Source of the DNA: Talinum fruticosum
Taxonomy: Eukaryota > Streptophyta > Magnoliopsida > Caryophyllales > Talinaceae
DNA length: 64,000 nt
NCBI GenBank assembly: GCA_021018815.1
Contig: JAITYX010000025.1
Span: 3,196,501-3,260,500 of the forward strand
Direction: 5' to 3'
Notes under the pieces: model-generated
What the model saw: the letters and a program-made list of their open reading frames with translations, nothing else
Databases searched by the model: none
What the model was told of the DNA's origin: nothing
Shown: positions 23,092 to 35,303 of the stretch, piece after piece
Numbering within the stretch: position 1 is the first letter of the stretch
How the letters are laid out: every line of letters begins with the position of its first letter
Program-made: the position numbers and the translations under genes

Positions 23092-25790
23092 GCATTCAAC
23101 ATACCAAGCTCAATTTCTAATAAAGCAAAACTTATCCTCACTTATTGGTTTAGTTAAGATATCAGTCAATTGGAGCTTAGTTGGAATAAATTCAAGTTCA
23201 ATATCACCTATTTCAAAGTGGTTTCTCAGAATGTGATATCTAACCTCAATGTGCTTCGTCTTTGAATGCTAAACTAGGTTCTTTGTGATATCGATAGCAC
23301 TTTAATTATCGCACTTGATAGGAATTATTATGAATGTCAGTCCCAAATCTTTAAGAAGTTGCTTGATCCACAATAACTCATCACGGCAAGCTCATGCTGC
23401 TATGTACTCAGCCTCGGCTATGGATAAGGCAACTTAATTTTTCTTCTTCGAGTGCTAGGAGATGAGGGAGCATATCAACCTTGTACCCGGAATAATCTGC
23501 GTCCGAATAGCCACCGAGGATCAGGTTTGAGTCTTTTGAGTACTAGACACCAAGTGTTTAAGTTCCTGTATGATATCTAAAAATTTTCTTCACCACAAGG
23601 AGATGTGATTCTTTTGGATTAGTTTGAAATCTTGCATATAAATAGACACTAAACATGATATCTAGTCTGCTAGATGTCGGGTAGAGTACGGATCCAATCA
23701 TACCTTAATAGAGTTTCGATCTACTACCTTACCTTTCTCATCCGAGTCAATTTTAGTGTTGCAACTCATTGGAGTTGCTGCTAGTTTAGCATCTTGTAGC
23801 TCGTACTTCTTGAGTAGTTCCTTTATATACTTATGTATATAGATTCGATCCTTGTGTTGCTTGATTTGTTGTTCAAGAAAGAAATTAAGTTCTCCCATCA
23901 CGTTCATTTGAAATTGCTATCTCATAAGCTTAGAAAATTCTTCGCATAAAATCTCATTAGTAGCACCTAAAAATTATATCATCAACATACTTAAATTATG
24001 AGAAAGTCATTCGTATCAGCTTTTGTAAATATAGTTTTGTTAATCAAACCTCTCTTAAAACTATTATCAACCAAGAAGCTACTTAAACTTTCGTACCAAG
24101 CTCTTAGAGCTTGTTTCAAACAAAGCAAAGCTTATCGTAATTTGAAAAAATGAATGGGAAGCTGAGAGTTTTCAAATCCAGGGGTTTCTCTACATAAACT
24201 TCCTCTTAAATATAACCATTCAGAAATGCACACTTAATATCTATTTGATATAGCTTAATGTTCATGTGAGATACAAATGATAATAGAATTCTAATTGCCT
24301 CAATCCTAGCAACTATTGCAAATGTTTACCCACAATCTATTTGTTCTTCTTGGTTATATCCTAGACCAACAAGTCTGGCCTTATTTCGACTAACAACCCT
24401 CCATCATCCAGTTTCTTCTTAAATACCCATTTGGTTTATATAACTGGGTGGTCGAAGGTCATTTGGTCAAGGTCCAAACTTAATTGCTTTCAAACTATGA
24501 GAGTTCTTCTTGCATGGCCTCTACCCATTTAGGTTTAAGTAAGGCTTCTAATACCTTTTTAGGTTTAATTAATGAGATGAATGCAGAGAATGCACATAAC
24601 TTATGCAATGAAGAATGAGTTCCTACCCCTAAGTTGATGTCAAAAATGGTGTTCTCAGGTGAATGACTAGAGGAATACTTAAATGCATTACCCGAACTCT
24701 GGTTCACTAGATTAGATGGTTGTTCAATTGTGTTCTTCAACTATCTTAGCCGTTTGTATCTTTGCATCTTCTTGTGCTTCGAGTGGTCCGAGCTAGTTGT
24801 TGAACCGGCTCATTCCGAGTGGACTGAGTTCTCTTATTTACAATCATTCCGAGCTCGGCTTCCACTACTTCATCATCATTCCTGTTGAGCTTGAAGTCTA
24901 AGACGATAGATTCACTTAACCTGCCATTATCAACTTCATCAAAGAAAACATAGATACTTTCTTCCACTTTTGTTAGTCCTTTTGTTGAAAATACGATAAG
25001 TTTTGCTATGTGAAAAATAACAAAGAAAAATACCTTCATCTCACCTTGCATCAAACCTACTGAAATTATCCTTACCATTATTATGCACAAACCACTTACA
25101 ACTGAATGGATTGAAGTAGGAAATGTTGGGTTTCTCTCCCTTCTAAAGCTCATAGGTGTTTTCCTCATAATAGGTCGAATGAAGTATCCGTTGAGAATGT
25201 AGTTTGTTGTGTTCATCGCCTCAACCAAAAAATAGTAAGGAAGATCATTTTCAATGATCATTGCCCATCCTATTTCTTTAGGAGTTCTATTCTTTCTCTC
25301 CACTACCCCGTTACGTTAAGGAGTTCAGGCTGTCGAGAAGTTCCGAGAGATGTTATTCTTATAACGAAGTCCGCAAATTCTGCGTAATCGAACACCCTTC
25401 TATAGTTAGTTGGTATTCTTATGATCCGAGTCTCCAACTCTACTTTAATTTGCCTATAGAAAGTTGTGAACTCTTTAAAGGCTTTGTTCTTATTCTTTAG
25501 AAAACAAACCCGGGTAAATCATGAGAAATCAGCACCAATGACAGGCACATATGATTTACCTCCTAAGCTTTTGATAGGGATTTCACTATATAAATTCATA
25601 TGAATCAATTCAAGCACTTTTGAGGTTGAAATAGTTTTAAGTTGTTTGGATGAAGATCGAACTGTTTCGCTTCGAGTGCATTCATCACAGATTTTATATT
25701 TCTTTAAATTACAGTTAGGGAGTCCACGGACTAACTCTTATAAAGCATGTTTTATACTTGGTATGGTGTAGGCATCAGCGGCCCGGTCCG
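23092..25790 (-). pseudogene. Sirevirus F pol pseudogene (minus strand)
   Basis: Read leftward: GAG-pre-integrase remnant near 25750; integrase with VERKNRTPKEIGWAM near 25290 and a variable linker ending NRNDDEVVEAELGM; RT, with the catalytic YVDD kept at 23978-23989 and a MGELNFFLEQQIKQHKDRIYIHKYIKELL block near 23900; RNase H about 23250-23500; and the C-terminal LGMLNA near 23100. Frameshifts and stops throughout. Everything 5' of the GAG-pre-integrase (protease, gag, PBS, 5' LTR) is cut off where the Tat-like LTR starts. The exact junction lies between about 25765 and 25795. Confidence 0.88.
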
Positions 25791-28122
25791 TCCAAATGAA
25801 AAGGGTCGAAGTTTCCCCACGAATGTCGGGTCTCTTTTTAAAGATTCTTTTTGAAGATGATTTTGAAAGTTTATTAGAAATCGGGATGTACCTCTTATTG
25901 AGATTTTTTATTTTTCTAATTTAATGTGAAATAATTTAAACAGAATATAGATTGGCGATTTTATTAATCTTATTTTAGAAATTAATTTAGAAGCCTCGGG
26001 ATATTTTTCATAATTTAGGATGATAACAAAAATTTAAATTCAATTCTTCCGCAAGGCTTTTGGACCAAAACAGTTTGAAAACATTGGCTTGGAACAAAAC
26101 CATGCCCGACCACTCGGCCGGCGCCGGCAAGAGCCGGCATTGACCGGCATCCGGCACTAGCCATGGGCTGTGATTGAAGGAACAGTCTCGGTCCATGGCT
26201 TAGACTGTCATAATTAAATTTTTTTTTGCCACTTCAAATCGAAATGTCGAGGTGCACTTTTGGAGAAATAAAATGGAAAAGGAGATTCACCAGTTAATTT
26301 TGAGAAATAAAAATTAACAAAAATAAAAATAAACTCTTCTAATCTTACTATGAAAAAACTAAGCTTGAAAAAGGTTTTAAAAATTGACTCTGTCATTCTA
26401 GAACTAAGAATCTAGATTCGGTGGGTGAAGGAATGAAACGTAGGGATAAGCCCTTCCATTCCGTCCATCTACTAACGACCTCTACTAATTTGAATTATGA
26501 GTTAAAGAAATGTGTTTCAAACAAGTATACAACATACGAGTAAGGGAGTTTAAATCAACCAAACATGTGAAGAAAGCGATAAAACAATTAAGAAAGTAAT
26601 AAAGGAAAGCAATAAAGCAAGCAGTAAAGGAAAGTGAAAAGAAAAGGGATGAAAATCAATTATAGTGGGCCGGGAGGAATTAAAAACGGCTCCTCCAACT
26701 GCTTGAAAGCTTATGGTTTCACTCCCCAATAGGGCTAAAGTTTTGGTACTTGTACTCTATTTTTACTCAATAGTAGAGCTTAGCTAGACTCAGCGGGGTA
26801 GTACTCTATTCCGTATCCAATATCATTAACATTAGTTCCCAGTTCACTAAAGCTTTCAAACTTGCCTTAAAGTTTCTTTCAAGTTTAAGTGCTATTTTTT
26901 AGTAGAATTTAATCGCTAGAAGAAAACTCCTAGGAAAGCGAATTTCTTGATGTGGGAATGGTACGAGTGAAATTTCTTGGTCCCAAGCAATACCTCGACC
27001 ACAGAGAAGTAGAGAAAAAGGTATTAAGGAATACTCACAAGAAGAGATAAAGGAAAAATACCCCTTACACGACTAGGATTACATCTTTGTACCCACAATA
27101 CAAAAAGTGATAAAAAGCAATAATTTAAATAAACTGTGAAAGGCCACAAAGGTATTGAACACCCTCAAGTTGTCCTACCTGCTAATCTTAATCTCGAACC
27201 GAATTTGTAAGTGTGACTCGAGGATGAACAAGTACTGAAAGGGGCTTTTTGTGAATTTGGTCGAGGAACAACGAGTGTACGAATATCATGAGAATGTTTG
27301 GCAAAGTGATGATTAACTCAAAATGAGCTAAGAGATCGGAACACCGAATAACATTCGAGTACCTCTTAGCCTAAATTCAGTGGTGTATTGACTTTACAGG
27401 TTATAGGGTTAAAATGCGGCAACATACTGGCCATTCTCCAAATGAGGATCGAAGATCTCTATTTATAGAGAAAATGCTAGGTCACAAAATGACCTAAAGA
27501 GCATGGAGTTACCTATCCAAAGTGCAAAACCAAACCGACTTCAAAATCAAAAATAATTGGATAAATAGGCTTGAACCGGAAATCCCTAGGAAAGGTCGAT
27601 AATCGCGGTCCCGACCACAAGCGGGGTCATTTGGAAAAACAATCCTTCCGTGCTTCGGCTGGTCTCTAGAGCAAAAAACAACGCTTTGACGAAAAATCCC
27701 CTCAAGCGCGATGGCGGCCTTGTACGAGTGTCGTTTGAGTACAGTTGGCTTCCGTGTCTCGGTTGGACGCTTGGGGCAAACGGCAGCGCTTTGGCGAAAA
27801 CCCCATGAAGTGGGGCGTCTACCTACGTGACTTTGTACGGACATGTTGAGCTCCGTGTCTCGGTTGGATGCTCAAGACAAAATGCGGCGTTTAGCATACA
27901 AGGTATGATACGCGACACCCTAGATGGTTGACCACGACTTGGACTAGTCGAAGGAAAGTTTATTTTTGGTACTAAGGGGTTTTTCTAGGTTTACCAGCTT
28001 CCATAACGGTAATCAAACTCCAACAGTGACCGAATCCAAAAACATGACTAGATTTCATCACTTGGCTAATAACAAAATGACAGAAATAAAAGAGATAATA
28101 CTTGACCCATTTTTAGTGTCCA
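25791..28122 (-). repeat. 3' LTR of Tat-like element G1
   Basis: About 2.3 kb, collinear with 50206-52150. Shared landmarks: TGTCGGGTCT near its left edge, a CCGGC-rich patch (26117-26157), a purine-rich AAAG(C/T)AATAAAG stretch near 26570-26660, three tandem units about 103 bp apart, and the right edge TTTTTAGTGTC. On the minus strand the right edge reads as a polypurine tract followed by an LTR start (..AGGGGGCTAAT then TGGACACTAAAAA, better kept as TGTAGACAC in the copy at 37272). So the element is read right to left. The long LTR and the antisense accessory ORF point to the Tat branch of Ty3/gypsy; that assignment is inference, as no pol is in view. Confidence 0.6.
27647..27900. repeat. 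Tandem units of about 103 bp in the G1 LTR
   Basis: The phrase 'CTCCGTGTCTCGGTTGGA' or a variant starts at about 27647, 27750 and 27852, each followed by a GACAAAATGCGGCG-like segment. The G2 LTR has the same array at 51653, 51756 and 51847. Confidence 0.75.
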
Positions 28123-28300
28123 TAATTAGCCCCCTTTGACCGATTTTGAAAGACAAATGGTTAAAGTAGACACTAAAGGATACTTAGCTCGTTCTTAGGC
28201 ATTTCATCGAATGCTCGATTAATTTCTAATGTTTGGAATTTGTTGTTGTTGAACCCGAAGACTCGATTTTAACTCCACATATTTAGTGAAAGACTTAGGT
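28123..28300 (-). repeat. Polypurine tract and internal edge of G1
   Basis: Begins with TTAGCCCCC, which is the purine tract AGGGGGCTAA on the minus strand, then the conserved 'AAAGTAGACACTAAAGG' and a short internal stretch. G2 has the same segment at 52151-52260. It passes without a sharp edge into the LTR of Sirevirus B. Confidence 0.6.
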
Positions 28301-29716
28301 ATAAACTTCTATCTCTCGTGCGTTTTGATTGCAAGTCATTCCGAGCTTCATAGAAACTCATATCTAAGTTTTCATCTTTGTTTTGAGTGACTCGGACATC
28401 ACTCGTGTCCTATATCTTCTCTACTGAGGTATTCTGACCTACTCGGAATATACTTGAACCATCGCATGATCAAATAATTCTTTTAATGCATCTTATTGCG
28501 ATGATCGATCGAGTTCGCCAACTCAAAACCAAGTTTCTCTCTGCTGAGTTCATCTAAGTCGGTTTATTCCTTAAATGATTATTCGATAGATCAAGGTCAC
28601 TTTCTATGTTTGAATATTCTTCTACGTGATTTTTCTAGGAATTATTCTAAACTGAAGTTGAAAATATTTGACATTAGACTCAGAATATTCCACTCTTCTA
28701 GGACAAAGATAATTAAGCATTTAATTATCCTAATTTAATTATTATCGGTGCCTAATCGTGGACCAAAGTATTTTATACTTTGAGAACCAATGTAATTTGC
28801 TTTTGGAGGTTCTTCAAACAAAATCTAATATATCTTTTGAATTTCAAAAGCAACCAGCTTCTAGTCGTTAAACGCCAGCAGACAGTTTAGCCAATTTTGG
28901 ACATGACTCGGACACCGTGTCAAGACTGTCTGTTTCCAAAACTGGAAAAATCCAATGTTAGACTCAACGGTGGTTTCCGCCTTGATTTTCAAACAACAAC
29001 CAGTAGATTAGAACACCTTTTGGAGCAAATAGTCGTTGCCCAACGTTTACACTCTAATGGATCTTTTACGAGTAACTCGGAAAAGCCCTTCCAACGGCTA
29101 GTGAAGGCTTTAGTCCGAAAACCGGACACAACAGACTAATCGCTTGGTCATTTATAAATAGAAGCCACTTCACAAGATTAGAAGATCGTTGAAACTATTG
29201 ATCAATACACTACCTAATTCTCTTAGTGCAATACTCTCTCAATCTTCTACTTACAACTCCAAGTTTGTACTTAATATTTTCCGAGTTGTAAAGTCTTGTA
29301 ATCAATTACATATTTCTCTTACTTTCCGAGTTAGGTCCCTTAACCGAGCTGTAAGGGCTAACTCAGCTCAATTATCCCTAACTATAAAGGTTATCTCGGT
29401 TAGGAAGTATTAGATCGAGATAAGGGAACTTCGAATCTAGGAAAACCTTATAAGGAATTGTCTAAGGGAGCAATTCTAGTAGAGTCGATCCGTTGTATTT
29501 TAAGGATTCAAAATAGTGGATTTGTTTTGGTGCTTTGACTAGCACTATCCGTGGTTTTCCACGTATTTACGAGTGCATACTTTTCCGAGTCTAATCTAGA
29601 CTCGGAATCAATTGTTTATCTTTTTCAAGCTAGAAGTTTCTAAGTTTGTTCAAATTTCCTCATCACCCTATTCACCCCCTATAGAGTGACTTAGACTCTC
29701 CAAGAGCAAACCTTCA
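28301..29716 (+). repeat. 5' LTR of Sirevirus B
   Basis: Collinear with the C LTRs from about 28330 on: 'GACCAAAGTATTTTATACTTTGAGAACC' near 28760, a TATAAATA box at 29153-29160, and the end ..GAGCAAACCTTCA at 29716, two bases before the primer site. The start is uncertain by about 40 bp, because the sequence on its left is also present to the left of B's 3' LTR, so no unique edge can be seen. The TATA box and the following AGAAGCCACTTCACAAG are shared by all Sirevirus LTRs here. Confidence 0.8.
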
Positions 29717-29718
29717 AT

Positions 29719-29731
29719 TGGTATCAAAGCC
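29719..29731 (+). other. Primer binding site of Sirevirus B
   Basis: TGGTATCAAAGCC, matching the initiator tRNA-Met site TGGTATCAGAGC with one mismatch. Confidence 0.88.
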
Positions 29732-29776
29732 TAACCTTTCAAGAAGGATCTAACAATCCAAAGGTCTAAAGATCGG

Positions 29777-31560
29777 ATGGCTCGGAACATTGGAGAGTTC
29801 GATGAAGGAAGATCATCTACCGGACCACCAAAGTTTAAAGGATCAAACTTCGTGCACTTGAAGAAACTCATGCAATCCTTTCTGTTGGACAACGATGAAG
29901 ATGTATGGAACATCATCCAAGAAGGAAACTACATTCCAATGAAGATGGAAGGTACAAGATCTATGCCTCAAGAAAAATTTGAGTACACCAATGAAGAGTA
30001 AAGAAGTTCGAAAGAACTTCAAAGTAATGAACATTCGGATGTGTGCTATCAACTCGGAAGACTACAATAGAGTATCAGCCTACGACACAGCCAAATATGT
30101 GTGGGACACCCTTGTCAACACATACGAAGGTACAATCCAAGTGAAACGAGGCAAAGATAAGCCAGTACCTTCCAAATATGAGCTGTTCATGATGGAGCCA
30201 AAAGAAAACATCACGCAAATGTTTATTCGCTTCACTGAGATTACAAACAATCTCAAATCTCCGGGTAGAAAGATTTCTCATAAACAAATGTGCAAAAAAA
30301 TTTTGAGAAGTCTGCAAAAGAGAAGATGGGATCCCAAGGTGACAGCCATCGAGGAACCTCGTAACGTCTCTCAATTGAAGCCGGACGAGCTGATTGGGAA
30401 GCTGCTTACCCAAGAAATTCACCTGGAAGAAGAATATGCCAAGGTTAGCACCAAAAAGAACATTGTGCTTGAAGGCCTTAGAAAGTAGAGGGGAAAGTTT
30501 GAGTTCCTTAGACTCGGAAGAGGATCCAATGGCAAGCATTACGCAAGGCTTCAAAAGAATGATGAAGCACAAGAAATGGGAAAAGAGGCCAAAGGAAGAG
30601 TTCTACAAGAAGGTAAGAAGGACGAGAAAAGGTAAATATTCTTCCCCTTCAAAGTTATCTTTAACTAAGGACTCTGGCTATTTTGAATGTGGCGAGCAAA
30701 GATCACATAGCCAAAGACTGTTCAAAAAGAAAGAAGGATAGAAAGAAGAAGAAGGCTATGATGGCCACATGGAGCGATAAAGTTTCATCCGAGGAAGATG
30801 ATGATTCCGATGACTCAAATGTCCGATGGCACTAACAAACTCGGAAGCTGAATCCGAGTCAAACTCGACAACTCGGACACCGAGGAGACAAGTCCTCGGG
30901 AGGTAATTGAATACTTTCTCAAGTTCTCCAAAGTTGACTTGGCTAAATACATTTATACATTGGAAGAAAAGTCCAATTCGATTCTTCTCAGTTCAAAGAA
31001 CAACTTGAGTCTCTTACTTCGAGAGCAACTTGTTTGAAAAATGAATTAGAAAAGCTGAGACTAACTACGAAATAAGTCAAGACTAGTACTCGGACTAATG
31101 AGACCGAGTCCGAGTCACTTAGAAGAGAAAATGAGCATCCGAAAAGAAAGCTCAATGAGTCTCAAGAGCTTGGTTTGACGTTTATTCAAGATTAGAAAAA
31201 TTTGACATGCTTTTAGGCTCTCGGTGTGTCTCCTTTAGGAAAAAGGCACTTGGCTTTAATGAAAAGGAGGAATCTAATTCCTACTCAAATCTTTTCAAAA
31301 AGCATTTCAGAACTGTGAAGTTCGGGAAGGCTGAGCACGGTCCTATTCATAAGAATGAAAGGAGGACTGAGCCCAAATCGGTTTACAAGAGAAAACTTTT
31401 TGCACCTATTTATAAAAGAAAAGATTTTCAAAAGAAAGAGACACATATTCAATTTTCTAAAAGAAGACTCGGAATTGGACCAAACCCAAAGTCATTCAAA
31501 TCTGGGTTCCCAGGAGTCTTCTTCCTCGAAAAGGACCACAGTAAAGGGAGTTATTAGGTT
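29777..31560 (+). pseudogene. Sirevirus B gag
   Basis: ATG 46 bp after the primer site. Encodes MARNIGEFDEGRS.., then LMQSFLLDNDEDVWNIIQEGNYIP. After a frameshift near 29985 there is a 169-codon open part with KYELFMMEPKENITQMFIRF and LGRK/ISHKQMCKKILRSL, typical of the UBN2-type copia gag. The zinc knuckle is present but broken near 30671-30725 (FECGEQ, then a shift before H..D-C). Just after it comes the Sirevirus signature KKKKAMMATWSDK followed by an acidic run. A Lys-rich C-terminal extension (LLGSRCVSF.. to FKSGFPGVFFLEKDH) ends near 31555. Best preserved gag in the window after C, but not functional as written. Confidence 0.85.
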
Positions 31561-31599
31561 CGTTAGAGGAAGTGAGAAATGTTAGTGTGTTTCGACTTG

Positions 31600-34500
31600 C
31601 GGGTAACTTAGAAAAGGACAAAAGGTCATCGGTACCTAGACAGTGGATGCTCACATCACATGTAAGGAGATTCAAGACTCTTTTCCGAGATAGAAGATTT
31701 TAAAGGAGGCAAAGTCACTTTTGGAGATGACGAGTAAGGGCAATATAGTTGGTATTGGCAAGATTAGGAAAGGAGACAACCTGTCGGCTCATGTCTATCT
31801 TGTCGAGGATTAAAGTACAATATACTCAGGCATCTTTCGGTTATGTGACAAAGGCTAAGAGGTAAGGTTCACTCGGACTAATTGTTGTATTTATGATGCA
31901 ACCACCAAAGAGGCTAAGCTCTCGGGTAAGAGGTGAGGTAATACCTATACTATTCATCTTTCTAATCCAAGTCAGAATTTATCTTGTTTGAACGCATGAT
32001 TGCATGATGATTCTTAGACATGGCATCGTAGACTAGGTCATGTTAGCATGCACACTATCAAAAAGCTTGCATCTTATGGTTTAGATAAGGGTTTACCAAA
32101 CTCTGCATTTAAGAAACATAAAATCTGTGAAGCATGCACAAAAGGAAAACAAGTCGAGATCATCCTTCAAACCTCTCAAAGCTGTTTCCACATCCGAAGT
32201 GCTTGAGTTGCTACATATGGATTTATGTGGTGAAATCTCTGTGAAGAGTCTCGGAGGTAAATCATATGTACTTCTAATTGTTAATGATTTTTCACGATTT
32301 ACCCAGGTTTGTTTTCTTAAGAACAAAAATGAAACTTTCAAAGAGTTCAGCAAGCTCTGCAGGAAAATTCAAGTAAAGTCTCGGACTCGAGATCGGAAGA
32401 ATTCGAACCGACCATAGAAGGGAGTTCGATTACTCGGAATTTGAAGAGTTCTGCGACAAGAATGGTATCTCTCACAACTTCTCACCACCCAAAACCCCTC
32501 AACAGAACAGGGTAGTGGAGAGAAAGAACCGAACTCTTGAAGAGATAGGAAGGACAATGATGATTGAACATGATCTACCTTACTATTTCCGGGCTGAGGC
32601 GATCAACACAGACAAACTACACACTGAACGGATGCCTTATTAGACCCATCTTGAAGAAAACTCCATACGAGCTTTACAAGGGAAAGAAGCCCAACATCTT
32701 ATACTTCAAATCCTTTGCATGTAAGTTCTTTGTTCACAATAATGGTAAGGATCACCTGACCAAGTTTGATGCTTGGTCGGATGAAGGTATCTTTCTAGGT
32801 TTCTCATCTCATAGTAAAGCATATCATTTTTTGACAAAAGAACTAACATTGCAGAAGAAAGCATCCACGTTGTGTTTGATGAGATTGATCAGGGAAAAAC
32901 AAGTGAGTTAACCTTCACGGATCTGAAACTCAGTCAAAATGAAGATGATCTTGCTGAAGCTGAGCTCGAAAGAGTGAGAAGAAAGCAACTCGGACCATCG
33001 ATCGAACCGACTCAAGAGCAAGCTTAGAACTTTGAAGAACAAGCTACCGAGCAAACTCAGCAAGCTCAAACTATGAAAGATCGACCAACTCAACCAACAA
33101 ACCTAGTAAACCAAAGAACAGATAGAGCATTCAAATATGCTTCGAGCCACCCACTTGAGAATATTCTATCCGACATCAACGAGTGCGATAAGAACTCGTT
33201 CTTCTTTGCAAAATCTATGTGCATTCACTGCATTCATATCATTAATAGAACCCAAAAATGCACTAGAGGCCTTAAATGAACCTGAATGGGTAGAGGCCAT
33301 GCAAGAAGAGCTTAATCAATTTGAAAGAAACCAAGTTTGGACTTTGACCAAAAGACGTTTTGACCACCTCGTTATAGGAACCAAATGGATTTTAAAGAAC
33401 AAACTGGATGAGGATGGGTTGGTAGTCAGAAATAAGGCTAGACTTGTGGCTCAAGGTTACAATCAAGAAGAAGGGATTAATTGTGGGGAAACCTTTACAC
33501 CGAGTTGCTAGGATCGAAGAAATTAGAATCCTATTGGCATTTGCATCAAGCATGAATATTAAATTGTATAAAATGGATGTCAAATGTGCTTTTATGAATG
33601 GTTTTATTCCGGAGGAAGTCTATGTTAAGCAACCCCTGGATTTGAAAACTCAGAATTTTCAAATCCTGTTTTCAAATTGCAAAAGGCTCTATATGGTCTT
33701 AAACAAGTCCTAGAGCTTGGTATGAAAGACTAAGCGGCTTCTTAGTTGAGAATAGTTTCCAAAGAGGTCAGATTGACAAAACTCTTTTCATAAAAACCAA
33801 GGGGAGAGATTTCCTTATTACTCAAATTTATGTTGATGATATGATTTTTGGAGCTACTAATGAAAAACTCTGTCAAGAATTTTCTGAGTTAATGATACAA
33901 GAGTTCCAAATGAGCATGATGGGAGAGCTCAATTTCTTTCTTGGTCTACAAATCGAGACAAGATAAAGATGGCATTTATGTCCATCAATCTAAGTATACC
34001 AAGGAATTACTAAAGAAGTACAAGCTTCAAGATGTGAAACATGCAGCAACACCCATGAGTAGTAGCATGAAGCCGGACTCGAGACGAAAAAGGTATAGTA
34101 GATCGAAACTTTGTAGAGGTATGATTGGTTCTTTGCTATATCTCACATCCTGTAGGCCAAACATTATGTTTAGTGTATGTCTGTGTGCAAGATTTCAAGC
34201 TAATCCAAAAGAATCACATCTCATCTGCGGTGAAGAGGATTTTTAGATATCTTGCTGGAACTCGGAATCTTGGTCTATGGTTTTCAAGAGACTTAGAACC
34301 GACCCTTACTCGGATACTCAAATTCTTACTATGCTGGTTACAAAGTTGATAGAAAGAGCACATCAGGAGCATGCCAATTTTTGGGTCAATCCCTTATATC
34401 TTGGCATTCAAAGAAGAAGAACTCATTTGCTCTATCAACGACCGAAGCTGAGTACATTGCGGCTGAAACGTGTTATGCTCGGATTCTATGGATCAAGCAA

Positions 34501-34768
34501 CACTTGAAGGATCTTGTACTTTCATTCAAATCTATCCCAATCAAGTGTGATAATCAGAGTGCAATCAGCATCACTAAGAGTCCAATTCAGCACTCAAAGA
34601 CAAAGCATATTGAGGTTAGGTATCATTTTCGAGAGACCATTCGAGAAAGGTGATATTGAACTTGAGTTCATTCCTACGAAATTTCAGTTAGCTGATATTT
34701 TCACTAAGCCACTCAGTGAAGATAAGTTTTGTTTTATTAGAAATGAGCTTGCCATGATTAATGAATGA
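31600..34768 (+). pseudogene. Sirevirus B pol (protease, integrase, RT, RNase H)
   Basis: Protease active site DSG at 31639-31647 (LDSGCSHHM). GAG-pre-integrase near 32020-32170. Integrase has HMDLCGEISVKSLGGKSYVL near 32214 and KTPQQNRVVERKNRTLEE near 32490; the usual Gly of the NGVVERK motif is Arg. The integrase C-terminus has PYELYKGKKPN near 32664. RT begins ALNEPEWVEAMQEELNQFE near 33270 and keeps YVDD at 33829-33840 (YVDDMIFG). RNase H runs about 34390-34650 (SLISWHSKKKNSFALSTTEAEY). It ends FCFIRNELAMINE with the stop at 34766-34768. Only a modest number of frameshifts, so it is younger than A, E and F. Confidence 0.9.
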
Positions 34769-35130
34769 TTATATGTTTTATGTGCTTAATTATGTGCTTT
34801 GTTCTTTATTAATAAATGGATCGAGTTGACTTAATAATGAGACTAAGCTTTGGTTAATTACTGTGAATCGCTCGGAAACCATTCTAAGTCGGACTCGGTC
34901 TTTGATTAAAATGGACACCAAACTTTTGAGATTATCTCTATATGAATGGAGAATCTCGGAAAGTTTTTTTAATTCACTTTCTCTCTAACACGTGTCACTT
35001 TTAAAGAATTTGAACCATTGGAAACAGAAACACTTGGAATTGTAGCCGTTGGACTATCGTACGTCACGTCTATCTCGAGAATGTCGTTTAAACGTTAAGA
35101 AAGAAGGTTGAAGGACATTTCCATTCTCTC

Positions 35131-35139
35131 TATAAATAG
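35131..35139 (+). promoter_or_regulatory. TATA box before ORF3 of Sirevirus B
   Basis: TATAAATAG, 173 bp before the ORF3 ATG and 363 bp after the pol stop. A pure CT leader (CTCTCTCTCT near 35240-35270) follows it. Confidence 0.6.
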
Positions 35140-35232
35140 CATCCATTTGTCTTCATTTCTTCACTTTGCGCCATACTTCTCTCTTACACGAAATTCTCTA
35201 CTTTCTCTTACTTGTTCCTTGCTCTCACAGTG

Positions 35233-35267
<35 letters not shown>

Positions 35268-35303
35268 ACTTCTCTCGTAATCTCTCATCTTTTCTCTCTC
35301 ATA

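Noticed and set aside
28123..28140. TTAGCCCCC as a plus-strand primer binding site after the G LTR
   Set aside because: It does not start TGG or match a tRNA end; read on the minus strand it is a polypurine tract before a TGTAGACAC LTR start, which fits better.
30075..30572. 165-codon minus-strand frame
   Set aside because: Antisense shadow of the well-preserved gag of Sirevirus B.
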